A stretch of DNA of 64,000 nucleotides from Pseudoalteromonas sp. MMG007 (GTDB lineage Bacteria > Pseudomonadota > Gammaproteobacteria > Enterobacterales > Alteromonadaceae). Location: NCBI RefSeq assembly GCF_018100985.1, contig NZ_JAGJEI010000003.1, forward strand, positions 1 through 64,000, read 5' to 3'. The translations under genes were made by a program, and so were the position numbers. Position 1 is the stretch's first letter, and each line of letters starts with the position of its first letter. A model generated the notes under the pieces. It saw only the letters and a program-made list of their open reading frames with translations, was not told where the DNA came from and made no database searches. Shown here in pieces: positions 35,499 through 44,892 of the stretch.

Positions 35499-36728
35499 TT
35501 GCAAACTGTATGCCCCTGTTGCGACCTAATCATCGATATACCTCGCATAGTCGCAAAACAAATGGCTATTTGCCCTCATTGCCAACATAAACTTTGCGAA
35601 GCTGACGTTAATCACGACAATCGTATCGTTGCACTGAGCTTTAGCGCTTTGCTAATGCTGCTTAGCAGCATGTTTTATCCTTTTATTTCATTTAGCAGTA
35701 GCGGCATTACCCAAACGATCACTCTGCCCGACGCTGCACGCATCTTATTTAATTACGACAGTGAGCTGCTGGGCTTATTTATTGATTTGAGCATTATTGC
35801 ACTACCAATGAGTTTACTTGTTGTCTTGATCCCTCTGCATTTAGGCGTTTTAAAAGCGCTCCCTGAAGGCATTGCTAGGCGGTTACTAAAAGTGACCCTC
35901 TCACTTGAGCCTTGGATTATGAGTGAAATATTTTTAATTGGCGTACTAGTCAGTATGGTTAAAATTATGTCGCTGGCAGATATTAGTTTTGGAACAAGCT
36001 TTTGGGCATATGTAGGGTTTGTAATTTTATATATTGCAGCGCTCGCTCATTTAAATAGGCCCAGACTTTGGGCTCAAATAAAACCGGCGAAAGAACTCAA
36101 AGGCGCTGAGCATGCTAAACGTGCAATAGACGAAAATATAAAGGCATGTCATGTATGCCATCAACTATGTACTGGCGATGTATGCCAGCGCTGCCATACA
36201 AAAACACATGTAAGAAATCCCAATAGTGTACAAAAAGCCACGGCTTGGCTAATAACATCAGTAGTTTGTTATATTCCAGCCAACGTATTACCTATTATGC
36301 ATACTACCAGCCTGGGTGATGAATCACCTTCAACCTTAATTGGTGGTGTTATTACGCTTTGGGGCAGTGGTTCATACCCTATTGCTGCTATTATCTTTTT
36401 AGCCAGTGTAGTTGTCCCACTTGCAAAAGCATTTGTGCTTAGCTTTTTATGCTTTATGGTTGCAAGGCCCGCAAATTGCCATACAAAACGCTATACGAAA
36501 ATTTACCAACTAACTGAATTTATTGGTAAATGGTCAATGATAGATGTATTTGTTGTTGCTATACTGGTTGCATTAGTGCAATTAGGTAACTTAATGTCGG
36601 TCACTCCTGGGCTTGGCATCGTATTTTTTACCGTTATGGTAATATGCCAAATGATGGCAGCTCACGCATTTGATCCTCGTTTATTGTGGGATTCACCTAA
36701 AAATAAAACTTCAGAGAAAAAAGTATGA
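35499..36728 (+). CDS. pqiA: intermembrane transport protein PqiA
   Basis: A 409-residue inner-membrane protein with two tandem PqiA modules, each a zinc ribbon followed by four membrane helices: CPCC...CPHC at about 5-28 and CHVC...CQRC at about 215-232. PqiABC bridges inner and outer membranes and is thought to move lipids; it is linked to membrane stress. The start must be a rare codon: a stop lies at 35484 and the first plausible start is TTG at 35499, since the CPCC ligands begin five codons later. The last ATGA overlaps pqiB. Confidence 0.92.
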   Translation: MQTVCPCCDLIIDIPRIVAKQMAICPHCQHKLCEADVNHDNRIVALSFSALLMLLSSMFYPFISFSSSGITQTITLPDAARILFNYDSELLGLFIDLSIIALPMSLLVVLIPLHLGVLKALPEGIARRLLKVTLSLEPWIMSEIFLIGVLVSMVKIMSLADISFGTSFWAYVGFVILYIAALAHLNRPRLWAQIKPAKELKGAEHAKRAIDENIKACHVCHQLCTGDVCQRCHTKTHVRNPNSVQKATAWLITSVVCYIPANVLPIMHTTSLGDESPSTLIGGVITLWGSGSYPIAAIIFLASVVVPLAKAFVLSFLCFMVARPANCHTKRYTKIYQLTEFIGKWSMIDVFVVAILVALVQLGNLMSVTPGLGIVFFTVMVICQMMAAHAFDPRLLWDSPKNKTSEKKV

Positions 36729-38383
36729 CAGAGACGGCAAACGTTACAAAAGAACCGAAGATTTCCGCCATCTGGATTATTCCGGTTATTGCGCTGCTTG
36801 TTGGTATGTGGATGCTTTATCAATATCAGGCAAATAAAGGCTCTACTATTTATATAAAGATGCCTCAAGCAGAAGGTATTATTGCAGGTAAAACTGAAAT
36901 AAAAGTACGCAGTGTAAAAATAGGTCAAATAGATCACATTCGACTTTCGGATACACAAGACAGCGTTATTGCCCGCGCCCAAATAGATAAAAACTACGAT
37001 TCATTACTCACTGAAGATGCCAAAATATGGGTAGTAAAACCCCGCATTGATGAAACAGGAATAAGCGGTATGAGTACACTACTCTCGGGTGTGTATTTAG
37101 AGTTTTCGCCTGGTGAAAGTGAAGAATTAAAGGAACGATTTGAACTGCAAGACGAACCCGCTTTAATTGGTAAAGATGTTAAAGGTGGGCGGTTTAAGTT
37201 AATGAGTTACAACGCTGAAGTACTTGAAGTAGGCACTGGTATATTTTTCAAAAATTATAAAATAGGACAAGTAGAAACCGCCACATTTGACTGGAAAAAC
37301 CAAGCAATGAAATACGGTATTTTTATTAAAGAACCCTACCAAAACTTAATAACTATGAACTCTATTTTTTGGGTTAACGCCGGCATAGAAATCGATCTTT
37401 CTGCTGATGGTATTAACATAAACACAGGCTCATTAAGTAAGTTATTAAAAGGGGGGATCTCTGTCGGTTTGCCTGAGCAACAAACCCCAGGTGAAATAGC
37501 CCAAGATGGGCATAGCTATTCACTTAGCCAAAGTTATAAAGAGGCGCTTGAAGAACGCTTTTACGATTTTGACTACTACATTATTGATTTTGAACAATCA
37601 ATTCGAGGCCTTCGAACAGGTGCACCTGTAGAGTACAGAGGGACACGCATTGGTACCGTAGTCGAAGCACCTGCAAATGTAATAGTAAATGGTAAGCCTG
37701 CTCATTTTAAAAACCACAACACAGCTGTTCCAGTACTTATTAAAATTGAATACGGTCGTTTATATTACGATAGCGCTGCAGCTAAAGAGTTTTGGCAAAG
37801 CAGCCTAAGCGGATGGATAGAAAGTGGTATGCGTGCCTCTTTAAAACCAGGTAATTTATTGACCGGTGCTGTGTATGTTGATTTTGATATTTACCCCGAT
37901 GCACCTAAAGCTAACCTAGATAAGCTTGCACAATATGATGTATTTCCGAGTATATCTAGCGGTATTACTGTACTTGCAGACCAAGTGTCTGATGTATTGA
38001 ATAAGGTAAATAGCTTAAAAATTGAAGATAGCTTAGCGCAAATGCAAGCAACATTTAGTGACTACCAATCGCTTGCCAATGAAATGCGCGAACTGTTGAG
38101 CCAAAAAGACACACAAAACTTACCAGGCGATTTTAACCGTAACTTTGAAAAAATGACAAAGAGCATGGAGCAGTTTGAAGTGACCATGCGTCAATTTGAT
38201 AAAACGATGGCCAGTTACCAAGCAGGCTCAGAACTTCATCATCAAATTCAACAAACACTCAAAGAGTTTAAACGTTTAAGTGAAGGTCTGCAGCCACTCA
38301 CCCGTGGTTTAAACGAGCAACCTAACATGCTTATTTTTGACAAGTCGCTACCCGCTGATCCAAAACCAAGGAAGCAACAATGA
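36725..38383 (+). CDS. pqiB: MCE-family protein PqiB
   Basis: A 552-residue protein with one N-terminal membrane helix (about 15-35) and three MCE domains at about 45-135, 160-225 and 290-395, followed by a long coiled coil at about 430-535. In E. coli, PqiB forms hexameric stacked rings with a needle-like helical channel across the periplasm for lipid transport. The domain count fits PqiB rather than MlaD (one) or LetB/YebT (seven). It overlaps pqiA and pqiC through ATGA junctions. Confidence 0.93.
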   Translation: MTETANVTKEPKISAIWIIPVIALLVGMWMLYQYQANKGSTIYIKMPQAEGIIAGKTEIKVRSVKIGQIDHIRLSDTQDSVIARAQIDKNYDSLLTEDAKIWVVKPRIDETGISGMSTLLSGVYLEFSPGESEELKERFELQDEPALIGKDVKGGRFKLMSYNAEVLEVGTGIFFKNYKIGQVETATFDWKNQAMKYGIFIKEPYQNLITMNSIFWVNAGIEIDLSADGININTGSLSKLLKGGISVGLPEQQTPGEIAQDGHSYSLSQSYKEALEERFYDFDYYIIDFEQSIRGLRTGAPVEYRGTRIGTVVEAPANVIVNGKPAHFKNHNTAVPVLIKIEYGRLYYDSAAAKEFWQSSLSGWIESGMRASLKPGNLLTGAVYVDFDIYPDAPKANLDKLAQYDVFPSISSGITVLADQVSDVLNKVNSLKIEDSLAQMQATFSDYQSLANEMRELLSQKDTQNLPGDFNRNFEKMTKSMEQFEVTMRQFDKTMASYQAGSELHHQIQQTLKEFKRLSEGLQPLTRGLNEQPNMLIFDKSLPADPKPRKQQ

Positions 38384-38988
38384 AATCTATACTTTTAACT
38401 GCTAGTTTTTTATTACTCTTGGCCGGGTGTAGCGCATCAATACAAACTGCAACGCAGTACTATCAATTTGAACAGCCTATTGGCGCATCATCTCGAAATG
38501 TAGCGTCTACTGATGCACAGCTTAGAGTGCAAACCGTTGTACTTAGAGGTGCGCTCAACAATTTGGGTATTGCGATGAAAATTGACAGTAACCAAATTCA
38601 TGCTGCTAATTACAACTTATGGGGTGAATCTCCAGACTCTATGCTAACGGCAAGCGCACAACAAACCTTGTTTAATGCCATGCCAAATTGGATGGTAATA
38701 AAAGGGTTGCCCGTAATTACTGAACTTGATCAGCAAACATTTTATGAACTTGAATACGAAGTTCATCATTTTAATGGTGATTTAGAGGGCAATGCGGATA
38801 TCTCGGGCCTGTGGCGCTTATATTACACTCACCCTGAAACCGGACGACGTTTAATTAGTATTCATAACTTTTCAAATGTAGTTCCTTTAGAAGATGACGG
38901 TTATGATGGCCTTGTATCGACACTTGAAAGAATATGGCAAGAGATAAATTCAAACGTCGCAATTAAAATAGAACAATCGCGACTTTAA
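38380..38988 (+). CDS. pqiC: outer-membrane lipoprotein PqiC
   Basis: A 202-residue lipoprotein with lipobox LAGC (Cys17) and the ABC-type transport auxiliary domain (YmbA/PqiC) at about 25-195. It anchors the PqiB channel at the outer membrane. It is the last gene of pqiABC; a C7 run and then a 12-base-stem hairpin follow its stop. Confidence 0.9.
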   Translation: MKSILLTASFLLLLAGCSASIQTATQYYQFEQPIGASSRNVASTDAQLRVQTVVLRGALNNLGIAMKIDSNQIHAANYNLWGESPDSMLTASAQQTLFNAMPNWMVIKGLPVITELDQQTFYELEYEVHHFNGDLEGNADISGLWRLYYTHPETGRRLISIHNFSNVVPLEDDGYDGLVSTLERIWQEINSNVAIKIEQSRL

Positions 38989-39411
38989 TCCCCCCCTCTA
39001 CTTATGTGTTTTATCAGGTACGAAATTTATTTCTGGCCTGATAAAACATAGCCTCAACAAACCTACTAACTTTTTGCATAAGCCATATTAAAACACTAAA
39101 CGTTGATTCTTGTTACAATTTCGTTAAATTTATAATGACAAAACTGTACCTATTTTATATTATCTCCACTTACAACCAAAATAAGCATTAAGAATGTATA
39201 ACCTCACTAATTAAAATACTAAATCATTAGAAATAATTTCCTAAACAATCACTAATTGTTCAAAAACAAAGTGTCTTGCTTTAAATAGAAAGTGATATAT
39301 CCGCAACGATATGTCGGTAAATATTTAAGTAACCCACATACGTCTTTTTCAATTTGATGGATTTTATCTTTTATATAGTTTTAATTAGTGATAGTTATTA
39401 GGAAATAATAG
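38989..39411 (+). other. intergenic stretch with pqiC terminator and GH16-fusion leader
   Basis: A hairpin with perfect 12-base arms TGTTTTATCAGG/CCTGATAAAACA lies at 39007-39048 and probably ends pqiABC, although no T run follows on the plus strand. The remaining 360 bases are AT-rich (over 65 percent by eye) and must hold the promoter of the GH16-di-heme gene; I see no motif there that I can name. Confidence 0.5.
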
Positions 39412-42400
39412 ATGAAGAAACGTATATTACTCACAGGGCTAACGTTATCCCTGCTGTCAACCACAATGCACGCTAATGCTGCAGTCGGACCCATTATTTG
39501 GGAAGAAAATTTTAACACATTAAATGATCAAACATGGACAGTAGATACTGGCGATGGGTGTGACCAAGGGTTATGCGGTTGGGGGAATCAAGAGCTCCAA
39601 TGGTATGCGAATGAAAATGCATACATAGATGATATTCCAAATGAAATTGGCAATAGAGCACTTGTTTTAGAGGCTAAAGACGAGACAAGCAACGGGTATG
39701 CTTTTACCTCTGGCAAAGTGCAAACAAAAAATAAAATAGCTGTTAAATATGGCATGATAGAAGTACGTATGATGGTACCCGATGTGGGTGTCGGATTATG
39801 GCCTGCAGCGTGGTTACTTGGTACTACAAATCAATCTTGGCCTGCTAAAGGCGAAATTGACATGATGGAAATGGGCCACAAAGAACAAGCTCGTGCTGAT
39901 GCAGGCTTCCCTGGAGCCGATATCAATCATTATGTTGGATCTAACTTAATATTTTACACTGAAGATGCATGTAGCGACGGAAACCCAACATGTGCCGCAA
40001 GTATCGCGTGGCAAAACGATAATGCTCACGTATCAAATACGCCATTAACAAACCGCTTTGTAACATACCGAACCTATTGGACTGATTCACACATTCGTTT
40101 CACTGTTGAAGACGAAGGTGTTGAAATTGACTTATTTGATACGCCTTTTACTATCACAGAGGAATCAAGCGAATTCCAAGCTCCGTTTTACTTACTACTA
40201 AATTTAGCTGTTGGCGGCAACTTCACTGATGCAATTACGAACAGCCAAGTTTCAGCCGTAAAACCGGCTAAAATGTATGTAGATTACGTACGAGTATATG
40301 AATTAGATGGCCAAGGTGAGGTTTTTATTGGTGACCAAACAGTGCCTGAAAATGGCAGCTTAGGCATATATACAGACACAACAGCCACTAACAACCAGCT
40401 TGAAATAGGGACAAGTGCTGATATTTTTATCTGGAATACACAATCGATCAGCGAAGGCAATGAACTACCATTTGAAGGCAGTAATGTTATTTCGTGGGAT
40501 TACACGTCTAAAAATGAATGGTTTGGTGCAGGTATTCAAGCTCGCGAAATTAGAGACCTAAGCAATTTTTCAGAAGATGGTGTATTAAGTTTTAAAATTA
40601 AAATACCAGCAGACGTGTCGTTTAAAATAGGCATTGAAGATACATATACGAACATAAATTGGATTGAATTTCCAGCTGATGAAGAATATTACGGATTAGT
40701 TCGTGATGGTCAATGGTCTACTGTAACTATTCCTGTTAACGAGTTACGTGGTGAATTAATAGCACTGCAATCATTAAAGGGCCTTTTTTATATCGCAAGC
40801 CTTGATAATGATTTACCAACAGCCCCATTTGAAATGGCAATTGACGACATTGTATGGTTAGGTGGCGCAACCACCTCAACGCCAGATGATACAGATAACG
40901 ACGGTGTATTAGATATTGATGATATCTGTCCAGATACTCAAGTTGGCAACAGTGTTGATAATAACGGCTGCCAAATACTAACTGCACAGAGTGTGCGCAT
41001 AGAAGCTGAGGATTACACTAGCTACTATGATAAAACACCGATAAATATTGGTGGCGAATACCGTAATGATGCCGTTGATGTTCAAAAAACAACAGATCAA
41101 GGCGGCGGTTACAATGTTGGCTGGATTGAGCCTGGTGAATCTCTGAGTTACACATTAGATTTAGGTGCAGGTACATACAACATTAGCGCACGAATTGCCT
41201 CTGCAGTAACGGGTAGTTTTACGTTATCTATTGATGATGAAGTGATTACAAACAATACGGCTGCGACAGAAGGTTGGCATGAATATGAAACATTGCTTTT
41301 AAGCACAGTAGAACTAGAAGCATCGCAACATACATTAACTATTACTGCTCAAAGCGGAAGTTTTAATTTTAATTGGCTAGAGTTGACACTTATAGAACCA
41401 GAAGTAATTAATACGGTTATTGATAGTGATAATGATGGAGTACTTGATGCTCAAGATCAATGCACTAATACCCTACCAGAGACGGTTGTCGATGAAGCTG
41501 GTTGCAAAATTACACAAACTAATACTTTAGATATTGAAATCACTTCACAAAGTTCACTAGATTTTGTTGTTAATTTACCTGATTGGGCTGATGTACATTA
41601 TATTGTTAATGAAGGTACGCAGCGTAATTTCAGAATGACTAACAACGGAGACAACAATACAAAAACCCTTACAGGACTGAGTGATGGCGATCAAATCGTT
41701 TACTCTTTCACCTATTTAGACAGTGATAACAGAGTAAAAACGTCACCTTGGTTTAACCTAGTTTTTAGCAGCACAGTGTTCGACAATAGCGATAATAGCG
41801 ATAATAGCGATACTGGCGATAATAGCGATAATGGCGATAATGGCGATAATGGCGATAATGGCGATAATGGCGACAATAACAATGCTGACAACCCATCTGA
41901 TATTGATTTAACAAGTATTGTTCCTTTATTTGACGCCAATACACAACTTGAGCAAGCCATCACATTTGACAGAGGTGACGCATTAGTTACTCGCTTCGCT
42001 GATCGCGGTCGTGACCGTCATGCAAAAGAAGATCAATTTCAAGCCTATGATCATTACCTATCTCACTATTGGATACACCGTACGGCACAGTTTGAGTTTG
42101 TTGACTATGTCGCTAAAGGCGGAACAACGTTAGAAATAACATTTATAACCGAATGGAAATTAGGTCCAAAAGAACTTAGAGCTTGGTATCGTGGTTTAAA
42201 CACAGTTGCTGAGTATCATGGTAATTTAGGTGGTAACGTTGTTGAGCTAGACAATGGTAGCTACGATAATAACTTTAACAAAATTAGTGACGATGGCGAC
42301 CAATATCGCTATCAGTTAGTGATTGATCGATACCGCCCTTTAAATTGGTCAGCATCTGATAATATTCCTTTAGCCGTAGGCCAACGTATGGAATTTGAAG

Positions 42401-43875
42401 TAAGCCAATTTTTAGACGATGTGCCTGAAGGGCGTGAAAACTATTACGGTACAACTTACCTATATATTGTAGGTGAAGGCCTGGTGCCATGGAAAACAGT
42501 CGGTGACTTTGAAGATAAAGAATCCGAACGTGAAGATTCTTACCCAATAGCAGAAAATGGTCGTCTTGGTGGCGGCACTACTTTACCTTACAATTACACT
42601 GCAGAGTCTGATAACCACTTCATGCAGATGGCGACTAATTTGTCTAATATCAATGGGCAAACATTTGTAAAAGGGCGTCGTGTCCATCATACGAACTTTA
42701 ACACTGGTGGACATGATGAAAGTGTTGAAAATGGTATATTTTCAGAACTTGTTGGTAAAGCAGGCCCTAACTATGTCAACGCAACTTGCGCAGGCTGCCA
42801 TGAAAGAAACGGACGCGCATCTGTAGCAGATGTTGGTTTGCCACTTGATAAATGGGTCTTTGCGATTGCAGATGAAAATGGGAACCCAGACCCGCTACGC
42901 GGCTACATCCTACAACCAAATAATATAGGTATTAATACAGATTTAGGTGAAGGCACAGTAAAAATTGCCTCATGGACTGAAAATAACGGATTACGTTCAC
43001 CAAACTATGAGTTTTCAAAAGGTCGCCCAGCCCGTTTTTCTGCTCGCTTAGCACCACAACTCGTTGGTCTTGGCTTACTAGAAGCAATAAGTGAGGAGAC
43101 AATATTAGAACGTGAAGATGAAGCAGACCTCAATGGAGATGGCATTTCTGGTAAAGCACGTTTATCTACTGACCCTATTACCGGCGAAACTCGCCTAGGA
43201 CGATTTGGTTATAAAGGTAATGCAACAAGTATTATGCATCAAGTTGCTGGCGCATTAAATACAGATATGGGTGTAATGACATCAGTAATACCAACACCAG
43301 ATTGTGGACCGCAACAAACCACATGCGGTAATAATACTGGCTCAGAACTGTCTGATGAACACCTAAATGATTTAGTTAAATATGTTTCTTTACTAGGTGT
43401 TCGTGCACAGCGCGACCTTGACGATCCAGACGTAATTTTAGGTGAAACAGTCTTCAACGAAACGGGTTGTGAGAGCTGTCATAGAAGCACAATGAAAACT
43501 AGCGAGTTTGCTGTGCACGCAGAGCTTCGAAACCAAACTGTTCGTCCATTCACTGACTTATTGCTTCATGATATGGGGGAAGGCCTTGCTGACAACTTAG
43601 GTGGCGGAAATGCAACTGGAGCAGAATGGCGCACAGCGCCGCTTTGGGGCCTTGGTTTATCAGCATGTGTCACGGGTGGAGTAACTAATCCAACAGGTTA
43701 CCAAGGAGATGATGTGTGTGCACCTGATGCAAACTATCTTCATGATGGCCGCGCACGTACTATTAATGAAGCAATCATGTGGCATAGTGGGGAAGCAGAG
43801 CAATCTCGTATTGCCTATGAATCTCTTAGCAACACAGAGCGTTCAGCCCTACTAACATTTTTAAATTCTTTATAG
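39412..43875 (+). CDS. GH16 beta-glucanase / CBM / di-heme oxidoreductase fusion
   Basis: A secreted 1487-residue multidomain protein. Signal peptide to about A24. GH16 laminarinase-like domain at about 27-298 with catalytic motif GEIDMMEMG (nucleophile E148, acid/base E153) and the GWGNQELQWY substrate segment. A beta-sandwich module at about 305-485 resembles Exop_C. A thrombospondin type-3 segment follows (DTDNDGVLDIDDICP), then a CBM6-like module at about 527-660, a second TSP3 segment, a CBM56-like beta-1,3-glucan-binding module at about 703-787, and a (DNG/DNS)n linker at 791-822. An accessory domain at about 830-1045 precedes a di-heme oxidoreductase (DUF1111/DHOR) domain at about 1050-1487 with CAGCH (1126-1130), CESCH (1353-1357) and the C-terminal signature LHDGRARTINEAIMWHSGEA. 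No frameshift is apparent. Joining a glucan hydrolase to a c-type heme oxidoreductase is unusual; the redox partner and reaction are unknown. AGGA lies eight bases before the ATG. Confidence 0.88.
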   Translation: MKKRILLTGLTLSLLSTTMHANAAVGPIIWEENFNTLNDQTWTVDTGDGCDQGLCGWGNQELQWYANENAYIDDIPNEIGNRALVLEAKDETSNGYAFTSGKVQTKNKIAVKYGMIEVRMMVPDVGVGLWPAAWLLGTTNQSWPAKGEIDMMEMGHKEQARADAGFPGADINHYVGSNLIFYTEDACSDGNPTCAASIAWQNDNAHVSNTPLTNRFVTYRTYWTDSHIRFTVEDEGVEIDLFDTPFTITEESSEFQAPFYLLLNLAVGGNFTDAITNSQVSAVKPAKMYVDYVRVYELDGQGEVFIGDQTVPENGSLGIYTDTTATNNQLEIGTSADIFIWNTQSISEGNELPFEGSNVISWDYTSKNEWFGAGIQAREIRDLSNFSEDGVLSFKIKIPADVSFKIGIEDTYTNINWIEFPADEEYYGLVRDGQWSTVTIPVNELRGELIALQSLKGLFYIASLDNDLPTAPFEMAIDDIVWLGGATTSTPDDTDNDGVLDIDDICPDTQVGNSVDNNGCQILTAQSVRIEAEDYTSYYDKTPINIGGEYRNDAVDVQKTTDQGGGYNVGWIEPGESLSYTLDLGAGTYNISARIASAVTGSFTLSIDDEVITNNTAATEGWHEYETLLLSTVELEASQHTLTITAQSGSFNFNWLELTLIEPEVINTVIDSDNDGVLDAQDQCTNTLPETVVDEAGCKITQTNTLDIEITSQSSLDFVVNLPDWADVHYIVNEGTQRNFRMTNNGDNNTKTLTGLSDGDQIVYSFTYLDSDNRVKTSPWFNLVFSSTVFDNSDNSDNSDTGDNSDNGDNGDNGDNGDNGDNNNADNPSDIDLTSIVPLFDANTQLEQAITFDRGDALVTRFADRGRDRHAKEDQFQAYDHYLSHYWIHRTAQFEFVDYVAKGGTTLEITFITEWKLGPKELRAWYRGLNTVAEYHGNLGGNVVELDNGSYDNNFNKISDDGDQYRYQLVIDRYRPLNWSASDNIPLAVGQRMEFEVSQFLDDVPEGRENYYGTTYLYIVGEGLVPWKTVGDFEDKESEREDSYPIAENGRLGGGTTLPYNYTAESDNHFMQMATNLSNINGQTFVKGRRVHHTNFNTGGHDESVENGIFSELVGKAGPNYVNATCAGCHERNGRASVADVGLPLDKWVFAIADENGNPDPLRGYILQPNNIGINTDLGEGTVKIASWTENNGLRSPNYEFSKGRPARFSARLAPQLVGLGLLEAISEETILEREDEADLNGDGISGKARLSTDPITGETRLGRFGYKGNATSIMHQVAGALNTDMGVMTSVIPTPDCGPQQTTCGNNTGSELSDEHLNDLVKYVSLLGVRAQRDLDDPDVILGETVFNETGCESCHRSTMKTSEFAVHAELRNQTVRPFTDLLLHDMGEGLADNLGGGNATGAEWRTAPLWGLGLSACVTGGVTNPTGYQGDDVCAPDANYLHDGRARTINEAIMWHSGEAEQSRIAYESLSNTERSALLTFLNSL
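41782..41880 (+). repeat. 9-bp tandem repeat encoding the DNS/DNG linker
   Basis: Eleven units of the type GATAATGGC or GATAATAGC encode Asp-Asn-Gly/Ser tripeptides between the CBM56-like module and the di-heme half of the fusion. Five consecutive units are identical, so copy number may vary between strains. Confidence 0.9.
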
Positions 43876-44312
43876 ACCATAATAAGTGCAATATTCACAT
43901 TAGTGTAAATGACTAATGTGAATATTTTACGATTTAACTAGCTGCTATAACAAACAACTACGTGTAATAATTTTTACTACACAAAATCCCACACTACCCT
44001 ATTGCACCATGCTTTTATACAGTTGGACTTCCCATAGCTTGCTAAACACAGTGAGGTACATTGTAAATTACAATAAGAGGTGTTTTATGAGCAAAGTCAC
44101 ACTGTACTAGCTTAGTTAATTTGGGTAAAAATAACGAAGTCAAAACGCGACACCTACTCCTCGGTAATCAAATTAGAAACTACTCACATTGTAGTCATCC
44201 AAGGTTACACATAAAAAAGATCCTGCCAAGGCGGTGGTAGTCAATAAAACAACAGTAAATAAATAAGTTATTCAATTAAAATAAGAACTAAATGGCCAGA
44301 CAACCACAACGT

Positions 44313-44352
44313 CGCCAATATCGCCAATATCGCCAATATCGCCAATATCGCC
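44313..44352. repeat. 9-bp tandem repeat (CGCCAATAT)n
   Basis: Four exact copies and a partial fifth, in non-coding sequence inside the IS remnant. The unit length of nine recalls the coding minisatellites in both flanking genes, but its sequence is unrelated. Confidence 0.9.
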
Positions 44353-44666
44353 TGAACAGTTTAAAATTCATGTACTTAAAAAACAATCCAACGCATTGAA
44401 TTAAAGAAGGTATATTAAAAAGGCTACCACCCTTTTAATGTCCGATCCCCTTAACAATTCTTGATAATTGAGAAGTTTGGAAGCCCAGTTAAACCAATGA
44501 GAGCATTACCCAATTAGCATGTCGTGCAGTGTATTCAATGTGCATCGCAGCTGCTATAGATATTAAAAACTGTCTAGTGAAAGCTGGGAAGTCCAATCAC
44601 CGGGACCAATTGAAGTTAGAAGCTATAAAACGAAGCTGGTAAAAGGTTGGATATGATAACTTTAAA

Positions 44667-44790
44667 GATGATACATACAATGTAAGCGAGTATATCAACG
44701 ACTATTGCAACAACCCTAAATCACACCATTATAATGCTGGTTTATAACCAAATGAATCTGAGGTTAGATACAAAGACTGTGGCTAAAATT
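44667..44790 (+). pseudogene. IS3-family transposase C-terminal remnant
   Basis: One frame reads DDTYNVSEYINDYCNNPKSHHYNAGL, a stop, then PNESEVRYKDCG. This resembles the end of IS3-group transposases (…DYI..YNxxRxHxxLGxxSPxEFE). The internal stop and the absence of the catalytic DDE upstream show it is dead. Confidence 0.5.
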
Positions 44791-44842
44791 AGTTGACTGG
44801 ACTTCTAATAGTTTATAAAACATAAGTAATATTAAAAATAAA

Positions 44843-44872
44843 AAACCCGTATAGCAAGCGCTATACGGGTTT
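44843..44872 (-). terminator. terminator of the alginate lyase gene
   Basis: A perfect 13-base stem AAACCCGTATAGC/GCTATACGGGTTT with loop AAGC lies 20 bases after the stop, with a T run on the minus strand. Confidence 0.9.
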
Positions 44873-44892
44873 AAATATGTTATTCGCAAAGG

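Larger units (their letters stand above)
43876..44892. other. 1-kb gene-free stretch with IS remnants and a tandem repeat
   Basis: No intact gene is present. TTGGACTTCCCA near 44024 and its inverted copy GGGAAGTCCAA near 44589-44599 look like ends of an IS3-type element about 570 bases apart. Between them are only short frames, such as a start ATGAGCAAAGTCACACTG stopped after seven codons. A transposase C-terminal fragment lies at about 44667-44790, and a further TGGACTTC is at about 44802. The tandem repeat at 44313-44352 lies inside. Confidence 0.5.

Noticed and set aside
38990..38996. C7 run just after the pqiC stop as a phase-variation tract
   Set aside because: It lies outside coding sequence and any evident promoter spacer, so slippage would have no obvious effect.
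41782..41880. Tandem repeats considered as CRISPR or attC-like arrays (also 44313-44352 and 46088-46146)
   Set aside because: Units are 9 bp, contiguous and without spacers; two arrays are in frame and encode protein linkers.
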